The position numbers and the translations under genes are program-made. A stretch of DNA of 51,015 bases, taken from contig CALJVI010000228.1 of assembly GCA_937974575.1 (NCBI GenBank), positions 1 to 51,015 on the forward strand, read 5' to 3'. How positions within the stretch are numbered: the stretch's first letter is position 1; each line of letters starts with the position of its first letter. This DNA is from an uncultured Saprospiraceae bacterium. GTDB taxonomy: Bacteria > Bacteroidota > Bacteroidia > Chitinophagales > Saprospiraceae. A model generated the notes under the pieces. It saw only the letters and a list, made by a program, of their open reading frames with translations, was not told where the DNA came from and did not search any database. Of this stretch, positions 43,001-51,015 are shown one piece after another.

Positions 43001-45154
43001 ATGAAAGAATCGATGTCGCCAGAGCTAATTTTACAAAAGTATTTTGGATATAGTACTTTTCGAGATCAACAGAAAGAAATAATAGAAACGGTCTTGTCTG
43101 GCCGCGATGCCGTAGTCTTGATGCCTACAGGGGGAGGAAAATCAATATGTTTTCAAGTACCGGCATTGATGCTAGAGGGCACCTGTATAGTAGTGTCGCC
43201 TTTGATATCTCTAATGAAGGATCAGGTGGAGGCCTTGCGTGCGAATGGTATCACGGCAGCTTTTCTCAATAGCTCCCAATCATCGGCTGATCAGAGAATG
43301 ATAGAAACTGCGTTTTACAATGGTAACCTGAAAATGCTATACGTTTCTCCAGAAAAATTGGCTTCTGAAGTATTTATGTCGGCTATTTCAAAACTGCCCA
43401 TCAGTATGTTTGCCATAGATGAGGCACACTGTATATCCTCCTGGGGACATGATTTCAGACCAGAATACGCCAAACTAAAATTGCTAAAATTTCGCTTTCC
43501 AAACACTCCAATCATCGCGCTAACGGCAACAGCAGATAGAGTAACTCGCAAAGACATCATTGAACAATTGGCGCTCGATAGTCCTTCTGCATTTATAGCT
43601 TCTTTTGATCGACCCAATATATTTTTGGAGGCTAGACCTGGACAAAAGAAGTTGGAGCAAATTGCGAATTTTATTAGAGAAAGACCAAATAAGGCGGGTA
43701 TCATATACTGCTTGAGTAGAAAGAATACTGAAGAGTTGTCTACAAAATTGCAAGGGAAAGGAGTGAAAGCGATGTGCTATCATGCTGGTATGTCGGACGA
43801 AATGAGGGCTAAGGTACAAGAGGATTTTATCAATGATGAGATCCTAGTGGTCTGCGCTACTGTAGCCTTTGGTATGGGTATAGATAAGTCAAATGTCCGA
43901 TGGGTGATCCATCATAATCTCCCTCAAAATATAGAAGGGTACTATCAAGAAATAGGGCGTGCAGGGCGAGATGGTAGTAAAGCAGAAACTATTTTGTTTT
44001 ATAGCTTTCGAGATGTCGCTGTCTTTCGTGATATTTTCAAAAGTAATGGTGGGTCTCAAATGCCACTCAAATTATCCAAGCTAGATAGAATGCAGCAATA
44101 TGCAGAAGCGCAGTCTTGTAGAAGAAAGATGTTGCTCAACTACTTTGGTGAGGTTATGGAAAAGGATTGTGGTGCTTGTGATGTCTGCAAAAATCCACCA
44201 CAATATTTTGATGGAACGGTGATTGCTCAAAAAGCACTTTCTGGATTAATGCGATTGAAAGAGAATGTGGGGGTAAATGTTTTGATCGATGTATTGCGTG
44301 GATCTGCTAAACATGAGATTTTTAGTAAAGGATATGATAAGATCAAAACGTACGGTGCTGGACGAGAGTTCAGTCAGCGAGAGTGGAATTTTTTCTTGCA
44401 GCAGTTGGTCAATTTAGGGGTCATGGAGATTGACTATGATCGATATAACTTTTTAAGAGCAACTGAGTTTGGCAAGGATATCCTATTTGGTAAAAAGACA
44501 TTAGAGCTTGCTAGTCTGAAGCTGAAATTAGAGCGGGATGCAGCTGCGAAGAAAGCAACTAAGACTAAGTCCAAATCTGAAGCACTCAAAGATGAGCTAT
44601 TTGAAAGATTGAGAGTGCTGCGTGCACGATTGGCTAAAGCCAAAGGTGTTCCTCCATACATTATATTTGCGGATACAGCTTTGCTTGCTATGAGTGAAAG
44701 CAAACCTACCTCTGATCAAGAACTCCTTGCAATACCTGGTATGGGAGATACAAAGCTGAGCTTATATGGGGAAGCTTTCAAGACTGAAATAAAACTATAC
44801 ATCTTGGAAAAAGCGAAGGGGGGGAGCAACCTAAAAGGGGCGACCTATATGCAGACTTTAGAGATGTTTTCCAATGGATTATCTGTAGAAGTCATAGCAA
44901 AAAATAGGTCCCTTAATCCAAGTACGATTTACTCGCATCTGAGTCAACTCTATGCAGGAGGGGAGGACATTGACATTTTTAGATTTATCACCCAAAATGA
45001 AATAGACAAGGTCCTTGGGGTAGTGCAGAAGATGGAGTCTCCAATTACATTGAGACCAATATTTGAAGCTTTGGAGGAGAAAATAGATTACACTAAAATC
45101 AAGTTTGCCTTGGCTTACTTCGAGCGAAATAAGACGAGTATTTTGGCAAAATAA
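43001..45154 (+). CDS. recQ: ATP-dependent DNA helicase RecQ
   Basis: 717 aa. Helicase motifs: MPTGGGKSICFQVPAL (I), FAIDEAHCISSWGHDFRPEY (II), LTATAD (III), IIYCLSRKNTEEL (IV), FGMGIDKSNVRWVIHHNLP (V), and YYQEIGRAGRDG (VI). The RQC zinc site is CRRKMLLNYFGE...CGACDVC. The HRDC domain is ~KGVPPYIIFADTALLAM. The C-terminal ~100 residues add a helix-turn-helix domain (SVEVIAKNRSLNPSTIYSHLSQLY) seen in many Bacteroidota RecQ. It unwinds DNA in repair and recombination. A second ATG at codon 5 is possible. Confidence 0.95.
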   Translation: MKESMSPELILQKYFGYSTFRDQQKEIIETVLSGRDAVVLMPTGGGKSICFQVPALMLEGTCIVVSPLISLMKDQVEALRANGITAAFLNSSQSSADQRMIETAFYNGNLKMLYVSPEKLASEVFMSAISKLPISMFAIDEAHCISSWGHDFRPEYAKLKLLKFRFPNTPIIALTATADRVTRKDIIEQLALDSPSAFIASFDRPNIFLEARPGQKKLEQIANFIRERPNKAGIIYCLSRKNTEELSTKLQGKGVKAMCYHAGMSDEMRAKVQEDFINDEILVVCATVAFGMGIDKSNVRWVIHHNLPQNIEGYYQEIGRAGRDGSKAETILFYSFRDVAVFRDIFKSNGGSQMPLKLSKLDRMQQYAEAQSCRRKMLLNYFGEVMEKDCGACDVCKNPPQYFDGTVIAQKALSGLMRLKENVGVNVLIDVLRGSAKHEIFSKGYDKIKTYGAGREFSQREWNFFLQQLVNLGVMEIDYDRYNFLRATEFGKDILFGKKTLELASLKLKLERDAAAKKATKTKSKSEALKDELFERLRVLRARLAKAKGVPPYIIFADTALLAMSESKPTSDQELLAIPGMGDTKLSLYGEAFKTEIKLYILEKAKGGSNLKGATYMQTLEMFSNGLSVEVIAKNRSLNPSTIYSHLSQLYAGGEDIDIFRFITQNEIDKVLGVVQKMESPITLRPIFEALEEKIDYTKIKFALAYFERNKTSILAK

Positions 45155-45363
45155 AATATGAGCATTTAGATGTTAATATTTTGTGGAATGTACAATTAGC
45201 ACTGATCCTTTGTGCTATAAATTACAAATTTTTAGTTTTTGATCGCCATAAATATTGACGAATTGGTCATATATCACATTTGTAGAACATTTGTTGGATA
45301 TACATGTAGATATACTGCAATGTGTTTGTCTCTGATTAGTAGGGCTTAAGCAAGTGTGAGGCA

Positions 45364-45404
45364 TAAAAAAAACCTAACGATTGTCTTTCAACATCCGTTA
45401 GGTT
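45364..45404 (-). terminator. Terminator of ftsK
   Basis: AACCTAACG and CGTTAGGTT pair over 9 bp; on the minus strand they are followed by a run of eight T. It lies about 30 bases after the ftsK stop. Confidence 0.85.
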
Positions 45405-45435
45405 CAATATGACCTCCGCTTTCGCGGAATGCCTC

Positions 45436-47922
45436 CTATTTCCTACGCTTTAATTCATCCAATAACCGTTCCAACTCGACACTATCATGTACCAGTACCT
45501 GTCTGGCTTTTGATCCTGCGGAAGGTCCAACGATGGTAAGAATCTCGAGTTGGTCCATAATACGACCTGCTCGATTATAGCCTAGTTTCATTCTACGTTG
45601 TAGCATGGAGGTACTGCCTATGCCAGAGGTAACTACTAAGTTGGCTGCCTCTGAAAACAGTTCATCTAGGTCAGAATATTTTAGACCAGAGGCCCCCCTG
45701 ATCTCATCATCCTCAGAATGAAATTCTGGTAGATAATAAGGTTTAGGATGACCAGGTTGATCTTCAATATGACTAATTACTTTTTCTACTTCTGGCGTAT
45801 CAATGAATGCACATTGTAGACGCACCACATCTGCACCATAGGATAACAGCATATCTCCACGACCGACCAATCTTTCAGCACCAGGCGTATCAAGGATAGT
45901 TTTGGAATCGACCATCGCCGTTACCTTAAATGCAATTCTTGCAGGGAAGTTGGCCTTGATAATACCTGTAATAATGTTTACAGAAGGACGCTGCGTTGCA
46001 ATGATCAAGTGGATACCAACGGCTCTCGATAGCTGTGCTAATCTGGCAATTGGGTTTTCAACTTCCTTACCCGCTGTCATGATCAAATCTGCAAACTCAT
46101 CAATCACCAACACTATATAAGGCATGAACTTGTGCCCTTTGTTGGGGTTGAGTCTGCGCTCTGTGAACTTCTTATTGTATTCCGTAATATGCCTAGATTT
46201 GGCTTTTTTCATAAGGCTATAGCGCTCATCCATTTCTATGATCAAAGAATTGAGCGTAGCAACCACTTTCTTGGTATCGGTTACTATAGGTTCTTCTTGA
46301 TCTGGCGGCGCTGTAAGGAAGTAGTCTTCTATGGCTGCATACGGGAACAGTTCCACCTTCTTGGGATCAATCAGTACGAGCTTGACCTGTGAAGGATGCT
46401 TTTTGTAGAGGATTGACATTAAAATGGTATTGATACCAACAGACTTACCTTGTCCTGTAGCACCTGCTATGAGTAGGTGGGGCATCTTAGCAAGATCGGC
46501 AACAAATACCTCATTGGAAATAGTCTTACCCAGTGCAATAGGTAATTCCATTTTCGCATTTTTAAATCGTTCAGAAGTCAGTACTTCTTTAAGAGATACG
46601 GTTTGTTTGTTCTTATTTGGTACTTCTATACCTATGGTTCCTTTACCAGGAATAGGTGCGATGATTCTGATACCTAAGGCAGATAAGCTCAAGGCAATAT
46701 CATCTTCAAGGTTTCTAATTTTAGAGATTCTTACACCTGGTGCAGGTATTATTTCATACAGTGTAACTGTTGGCCCAATGGTAGCCTTTATCTTAACGAT
46801 CTCTATCTTATAGTTTGCTAGAGTCTCAATGATCTGGTCCTTATTGCTCTCTAGCTCCGCACGATCTATTTCATAATTGCCATCACTGTAGTCGATCAAT
46901 AAATCAACGCTAGGCGGGACATAGTTTTTAAGATCTAATGTAGGATCATAAAGGCCGTTTTCGATAGGGTCATCTTCAGTGATCTCCATGTCTTCCTGAT
47001 TCAACGCCGCAGAGGGAACAGCAGCAGCCGGCTCTTCGATCTCAAGAGAGTGTTCAATACCTCCACCAGAAACTTGTACTTGAGGTTTTCCTATTTCGAG
47101 GCTAAGTTGTTCACCAGTAGGTTGCTCAACTTCAAGGCTAGGGTTGGTTGTGACCGCAACCTTGTTTTCTGTTTGCTTAGCACTAGGAAAAGACCAGCCA
47201 TCAGGATCTGCGGTACTTGTATTTTGGCTCGTATCAGCCACACCAGCCACTTGAGGTGTAGATTTTCTTTTCTTCTTCGTTCCAGTAAATCTGGCTATGA
47301 ATTCGTTGAAGTTCGTTTGTATTTGGAAAATGTACTGACGCAGCGTAAAGTCATTGAAGTTGGGATTGATGGCCCAAATAACAGCAGCACTGACTACAGC
47401 AATGATAAGTACATAAACACCAGCTTCACCCACGAAGTTGATCAACCAACTGGCTACCGTCTTGCCAAAGCCACCTCCATAAGGAAATTCCATATTGATA
47501 CAAAAGAATCCCAATATCACTGAGCTGAAAAATATACCAGCGATACCATAGTTGAGTTCTTTCTTATAATGTCGAATGGGATAGTTGCGTAAACGGGCAA
47601 TTCCAATAATGCTAAAGAGATAGATCAATCCAAAAGAGGGGAGTCCAAATAGAACATAGAAAAAGAAATTGGAGACAGTAGCACCTAGCCGGCCTAGCCA
47701 ATTGGCTATTTCATATTGGTTTTCTCCTCCCATAGCCGCTAAACCCGAGTTTAGGACATAAGCTTGGTCATCCTTCCATGTGAAAAGATAGGATACGAAT
47801 GCTATTGCCAGATAAACGGCAGCAAACAAACTGAACAACCCTATAAGCTTAGGGATCCTTTCGTCCTTTAGAAAATCAAAATTTAATTGCTTACTCTTTT
47901 TCTTCTTCCGCGATTTAGCCAT
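45436..47922 (-). CDS. ftsK: DNA translocase FtsK/SpoIIIE
   Basis: 828 aa. Four membrane helices in the first ~180 residues, a low-complexity linker (~200-320), then the motor: LLIAGATGQGKSVGINTILMSIL (Walker A), YIVLVIDEFADLIM (Walker B), and LSRAVGIHLIIATQRPS. The C-terminal winged helix (STSMLQRRMKLGYNRAGRIMDQLE) recognises KOPS-like sites. It pumps chromosome ends through the closing septum. It has its own terminator. Confidence 0.96.
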   Translation of the reverse strand: MAKSRKKKKSKQLNFDFLKDERIPKLIGLFSLFAAVYLAIAFVSYLFTWKDDQAYVLNSGLAAMGGENQYEIANWLGRLGATVSNFFFYVLFGLPSFGLIYLFSIIGIARLRNYPIRHYKKELNYGIAGIFFSSVILGFFCINMEFPYGGGFGKTVASWLINFVGEAGVYVLIIAVVSAAVIWAINPNFNDFTLRQYIFQIQTNFNEFIARFTGTKKKRKSTPQVAGVADTSQNTSTADPDGWSFPSAKQTENKVAVTTNPSLEVEQPTGEQLSLEIGKPQVQVSGGGIEHSLEIEEPAAAVPSAALNQEDMEITEDDPIENGLYDPTLDLKNYVPPSVDLLIDYSDGNYEIDRAELESNKDQIIETLANYKIEIVKIKATIGPTVTLYEIIPAPGVRISKIRNLEDDIALSLSALGIRIIAPIPGKGTIGIEVPNKNKQTVSLKEVLTSERFKNAKMELPIALGKTISNEVFVADLAKMPHLLIAGATGQGKSVGINTILMSILYKKHPSQVKLVLIDPKKVELFPYAAIEDYFLTAPPDQEEPIVTDTKKVVATLNSLIIEMDERYSLMKKAKSRHITEYNKKFTERRLNPNKGHKFMPYIVLVIDEFADLIMTAGKEVENPIARLAQLSRAVGIHLIIATQRPSVNIITGIIKANFPARIAFKVTAMVDSKTILDTPGAERLVGRGDMLLSYGADVVRLQCAFIDTPEVEKVISHIEDQPGHPKPYYLPEFHSEDDEIRGASGLKYSDLDELFSEAANLVVTSGIGSTSMLQRRMKLGYNRAGRIMDQLEILTIVGPSAGSKARQVLVHDSVELERLLDELKRRK

Positions 47923-48060
47923 ATGTTCCGGGAAATGTAGTGCTTCATTAAAATAAACTCGAATCGTGAAAATACATAATTTTTTTCTTAATATGTATCA
48001 TATTAGTACTTATTTTAATTTGTAGGTTTCTTCCGCAGTGAAAATGGTGCTGTGTACCTT

Positions 48061-48141
48061 TTAATAGAGCGGAATCAGGAACCCAGCACGAGCCAAATCC
48101 ATTGCAAAGCCACCACATTTATCCTGATTGTAGTCAAAAGC
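48061..48141 (-). pseudogene. Possible C-terminal coding remnant
   Basis: In the 47923-48306 gap the minus strand reads AFDYNQDKCGGFAMDLARAG followed by FLIPLY and a stop, just after an in-frame TGA. The residue mix looks protein-like, but the stretch is only 26 codons and I do not recognise it. Nothing else is seen in this gap. Confidence 0.2.
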
Positions 48142-48306
48142 TCAAATCTGCACTCGAGAAACCCTAGTAGCTCAAAAGTTAAGTCGGAATCTAAACAATG
48201 AAATGATGCGTGAAACATCCAATAGATCAATTAATACCGAAGTCTATCGCAATGTTTCTAACAAAGCAATTGCTGGATGGAAATAGAAAACTAGAGAGAA
48301 TCGAGC

Positions 48307-49488
48307 CTAGTTTTCATCTTTTCTAAGATGGGATAAATAGACGAGAAAAAAGGCTTGTAGAATAAAAACAAAAACACCATATGCTTTCACGGTATCAAAG
48401 GATGTCAAATGCAGAATGGGTTCATAGAAGATGACAATAGTGGCCGTTAAGAGCATGGAGTTGAAAACCAATTGCGCCCGTAATCTTTGCTTTACGTCAA
48501 TCAAATAACTCAGTGGATGAGTCACAAAACGGGCACCCATCAGAGGTGCTAGCCACTGTGCATATTCGCCTGCAAGCCTCCATTTTTCACCCAGCACAAA
48601 GGAGAAAATATCTGGCCCCCACAAGATGACAACGAAAATAGGAATGATAATCAATGACCACATGACTAAGTTGACCTTGTTAACTAAGTCTTTGAGCGAG
48701 CCATCCTGAGCAAGATGCGCTTTATTGGCTTCCTTAAAAAATACAGGACTCACGGCTGCCGATATCAAGTTGATAGGAGCAGCCAGTATCTTTTGTTGTA
48801 CCATCGAAAACTGACCATTCATATCCACCCCAAAGTTTCCTCCAAAAAAGACAAAAGGCAATTGACTGGCAGAATTGTTGATCAGATTACCCGTCACCCC
48901 AAGCGTTAAGAAAGATTTGTATTCTTTAAATACTGCACGCATTCTATCCATAGACACTTTCAAAAAGAAGGGGAGTTTGGACAGATATAGTAAGGCAAGC
49001 AACATCGCTACTTGTCCTATTAGGGTTCCTAGAATTAGGCCATTTAGGTCAGTACCGATTACACCAAATAGGATTTGCAAAACTACAGTTGTAGTAGTTT
49101 GGGCAATGGTGCTATAGGACATTTCTTTATACTTCATATCCCGATTCAGCCAGTTGTGTATGGCTTGTGATTTGCCCTCTATGAATACACTCAAGGGAAT
49201 CGAAAAAAGGAATAATGGAACATGAAATGCGGGTATAATCGTTGGTGCCAAATAAATCAATCCAAGCAAAGCAGCGATGGTTACAAAGATGGTGAGCCAG
49301 TTGAAAGAGTAGCTCAAAGCCAATAGATCTTTAGCTTTGTCATCATCTTTTGGTAGCATTAAGCTGACATGAAAACCGCCACTGGCAATGGTTTTGCCAA
49401 TCATCATGAGCGCCATGAAGGTAGCCCATATACCAAAGTCGTCCAAATCATACAGCCTACTCAATATAGGGATAGAGCCCAAGGACAT
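48307..49488 (-). CDS. Oligosaccharide flippase family protein (N-terminus uncertain)
   Basis: 393 aa from the first ATG (49488), with about 10-12 membrane helices. SLGSIPILSRLYDLDDFGIW is the family's N-terminal signature but normally follows the first half of membrane helix 1. Upstream in frame the sequence continues as IIEQLRKLLSSKFVKSAS and then ILFTGVGITKV, exactly the missing helix, back to a TAA at 49585-49587. No ATG, GTG or TTG lies in that stretch; ATT at 49581 or ATA at 49575 are the only start-like codons. The true protein is therefore probably about 31 residues longer. Substrate is likely a lipid-linked sugar; there are no glycosyltransferases nearby. Confidence 0.82.
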   Translation of the reverse strand: MSLGSIPILSRLYDLDDFGIWATFMALMMIGKTIASGGFHVSLMLPKDDDKAKDLLALSYSFNWLTIFVTIAALLGLIYLAPTIIPAFHVPLFLFSIPLSVFIEGKSQAIHNWLNRDMKYKEMSYSTIAQTTTTVVLQILFGVIGTDLNGLILGTLIGQVAMLLALLYLSKLPFFLKVSMDRMRAVFKEYKSFLTLGVTGNLINNSASQLPFVFFGGNFGVDMNGQFSMVQQKILAAPINLISAAVSPVFFKEANKAHLAQDGSLKDLVNKVNLVMWSLIIIPIFVVILWGPDIFSFVLGEKWRLAGEYAQWLAPLMGARFVTHPLSYLIDVKQRLRAQLVFNSMLLTATIVIFYEPILHLTSFDTVKAYGVFVFILQAFFLVYLSHLRKDEN

Positions 49489-49628
49489 AACCTTAGTGAT
49501 GCCTACACCAGTAAATAAAATACTAGCACTTTTGACAAACTTAGAGGAGAGTAATTTTCTGAGCTGTTCGATTATTGCAATTGTTTAGTGCAAAGTAAGC
49601 CTTTTTTATGAACGGTCTATCCTGTTTT

Positions 49629-50969
49629 TTAGCTTACTGTAGATAAATGCGTTTCCTTAAATATAACGCCAAAATCTTCAAGATCTTTCAGCACCGTGCT
49701 ATAAACATCTTGAGTTACGGGAATATGTACTCCTTTGAGGTTGATTTTGCCTTCCAGTAGTACCTTGGTGAAGATTCCCATAGGAAGACCCACCAGTTTT
49801 GCCATCGCAGTATCAGTAGAGTTATCACCTTCCATTTGCATCGTAGAAAATAGTTTTTTCTGTTCACCATTTAGGGTGTATTCAAACTCATGTTGCATGA
49901 TGATAAGATCTTTGTCCTCTGGACGAAGAGTCCATTTTTTCATCAATAACTTTTGCAAGATTTGAGCAGGACTAGCTGCATCCATTTCGATCTTTTGATC
50001 AGAAAATAAGTCCAGCCAATTCAATTGTTGCATGATTTGACCATTCATATCTAGACCCAATCTAGCAGCTACTTGCTCTTGCACATTAGCACCTGGCTCA
50101 TGACGTACATAGGCACTTACCCAATCGCCAAAGCTTAATTTTGCACTATCATCTATCTTATACGTATCATCAGTAAGCCCAAGTTCGATGAGGGTGTTCC
50201 ATGCTTGACAGTATCCAGGTCGACGCAGTGTTCCTCTGATTAAATTTGGAGTTTCTTGCAATTTGTATATTTCTTGATAGTCAAGCGAATCACGATTTGG
50301 GTACATCTCAAATTCGCCAATACCTTTTATATCTACATTCTGAGCATCCTTAAATAATCTACGATAAGGCGCATAAGTGTACTTGCCATCTACCAGATAT
50401 TTGGCGGTGCTCTGACCAGCGAGCACTACATTCCTTGGGTTCCAAGTGAATTTATAGTGCCATGGATTATCGTCTGATTCTTCGGCAATGATACCACCGG
50501 TATAAGATCTGAAAGTTGTGATTTTGCCACCTTCCGCTTTGATTTCATTTATCTTTTCCATGGCAGACATATGATCAATACCAGGATCCAATCCCATCTC
50601 ACCCATAAATACAGCGCCCTTCGCAGCAAAGTCATCAGACATACCTTCTATTTCATCCGAAACATAGCTTGCAGTGACGACATGCTTTCCATATTTGAGT
50701 GCATCCTTTGCTACGATTCCATGCATGAAAGCGGGCAGCATAGAGATGATGACATCATTATCTGCTATATACTTTTGTCTAGATTCTTCGTCGTTGATGT
50801 CCAACTGGATCGCTTGACCTTTCTCAGTTTGTCCGACTTTCGATTGTGCGAGTGCTAGATTATTGTCGGCCACTGTGACGTTCCATTCCTTAGTTTTAGC
50901 TTCTTCGAGTAGGTATTTTATCAGTGAAGTGGCAGATCTTCCTGCGCCTATGACTAGTATTTTTTGCAT
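49629..50969 (-). CDS. Saccharopine dehydrogenase family protein (saccharopine reductase-like)
   Basis: 446 aa. NAD(P)-binding ILVIGAGRSATSLIKYLLEEA at the N-terminus, VIISMLPAFMHGIVAKDALKYGKHVV, GEMGLDPGIDHMSAM, and RGTLRRPGYCQAW match the lysine-type saccharopine dehydrogenase/reductase (LYS9-like) branch. It would act in lysine breakdown via saccharopine. It shares a superfamily with the carboxynorspermidine dehydrogenase at 32914 but is not its duplicate, since the second half differs. It is a single minus-strand gene near the window end, and its upstream region is cut off. Confidence 0.85.
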   Translation of the reverse strand: MQKILVIGAGRSATSLIKYLLEEAKTKEWNVTVADNNLALAQSKVGQTEKGQAIQLDINDEESRQKYIADNDVIISMLPAFMHGIVAKDALKYGKHVVTASYVSDEIEGMSDDFAAKGAVFMGEMGLDPGIDHMSAMEKINEIKAEGGKITTFRSYTGGIIAEESDDNPWHYKFTWNPRNVVLAGQSTAKYLVDGKYTYAPYRRLFKDAQNVDIKGIGEFEMYPNRDSLDYQEIYKLQETPNLIRGTLRRPGYCQAWNTLIELGLTDDTYKIDDSAKLSFGDWVSAYVRHEPGANVQEQVAARLGLDMNGQIMQQLNWLDLFSDQKIEMDAASPAQILQKLLMKKWTLRPEDKDLIIMQHEFEYTLNGEQKKLFSTMQMEGDNSTDTAMAKLVGLPMGIFTKVLLEGKINLKGVHIPVTQDVYSTVLKDLEDFGVIFKETHLSTVS

Positions 50970-51015
50970 GCTTTTTTATTTATAATTGTAGAGTGCGAAT
51001 ATTGCACCAAATCCT

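Noticed and set aside
42781-43002. 73-codon minus-strand ORF before recQ
   Set aside because: Covers a GC-rich structured intergenic repeat; no conserved protein features.
47050-47523. 157-codon plus-strand ORF antisense to ftsK
   Set aside because: Opposite the linker and membrane region of an intact ftsK; composition is not protein-like.
32914-50969. The two saccharopine-dehydrogenase-like genes as a recent duplication
   Set aside because: They share only the superfamily fold and N-terminal motif; internal motifs and C-terminal halves differ.

Overview
The window looks like a chromosomal segment of a marine-type, AT-rich Bacteroidota (Cytophagia/Saprospiria/Flavobacteriia-like). Four things point there: a giant secreted protein ending in a gliding-motility/type IX secretion C-terminal domain, promoters of the TTG-N20-TAnnTTTG type, TonB-dependent receptor organisation with a CarboxypepD-like N-terminus, and the carboxy(nor)spermidine route to polyamines. 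I found no phage, insertion sequence, rRNA operon or CRISPR array. There is one tRNA gene, tRNA-Leu(CAA). All product names come from reading the sequence; no database search was run.

Layout. 0.4-6.9 kb (+): a nitrogen/aldehyde catabolic block. Aldehyde dehydrogenase and an APC permease come first, then a separately promoted operon of Tm-1-like (UPF0261) protein, HAD hydrolase and class III aminotransferase, closed by a strong terminator. 7.1-13.6 kb (-): an aromatic-degradation block. A metallo-beta-lactamase-fold protein lacking its second metal site, an FAD monooxygenase and a homogentisate 1,2-dioxygenase are tightly packed; an AraC regulator and a frameshifted Bcr/CflA-type exporter lie downstream. 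14-17 kb: two overlapping small membrane-protein genes, a decayed coding remnant, a DUF6169-like gene preceded by an overlapping 45-codon ORF, and a gene-poor kilobase with palindromic elements and a duplicated tRNA-Leu 3' end. 17-23.4 kb (-): inorganic pyrophosphatase, then a five-gene surface-polymer operon (flippase, asparagine-synthase-like amidotransferase, TagD-like cytidylyltransferase, TagF-like glycerophosphotransferase, SGNH hydrolase). These are the parts for a glycerol-phosphate decoration or polymer in a Gram-negative.

23.6-28 kb: an NTF2-like protein, a membrane-anchored hypothetical, an IscA-type Fe-S protein, and a two-gene ATPase/RloB module (AbiL-like phage defence). That module has paired GTGA-N5-TCAC sites in front and is bracketed by inverted copies of a 26-bp repeat. 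28-32.8 kb (-): an MFS transporter, a small Cys/His-rich secreted protein and a TonB receptor carrying two tandem HMA metal-binding domains, probably metal (copper-like) handling. 32.9-35.3 kb (+): carboxynorspermidine dehydrogenase and decarboxylase. 35.5-42.6 kb (-): a 2354-residue secreted protein with about 22 Ig-like repeats in two sequence classes. 43-51 kb: RecQ, FtsK, a second flippase whose true N-terminus lies upstream of its first ATG, and a saccharopine-dehydrogenase-like enzyme.

The strongest leads for something under-described are: the inverted-repeat-bracketed ATPase/RloB cassette with paired operators; the DUF6169-like/45-codon gene pair beside the tRNA; the MBL protein with coordinated loss of one metal site inside a homogentisate operon; the teichoic-acid-like gene set; and several nested palindromes in intergenic DNA.
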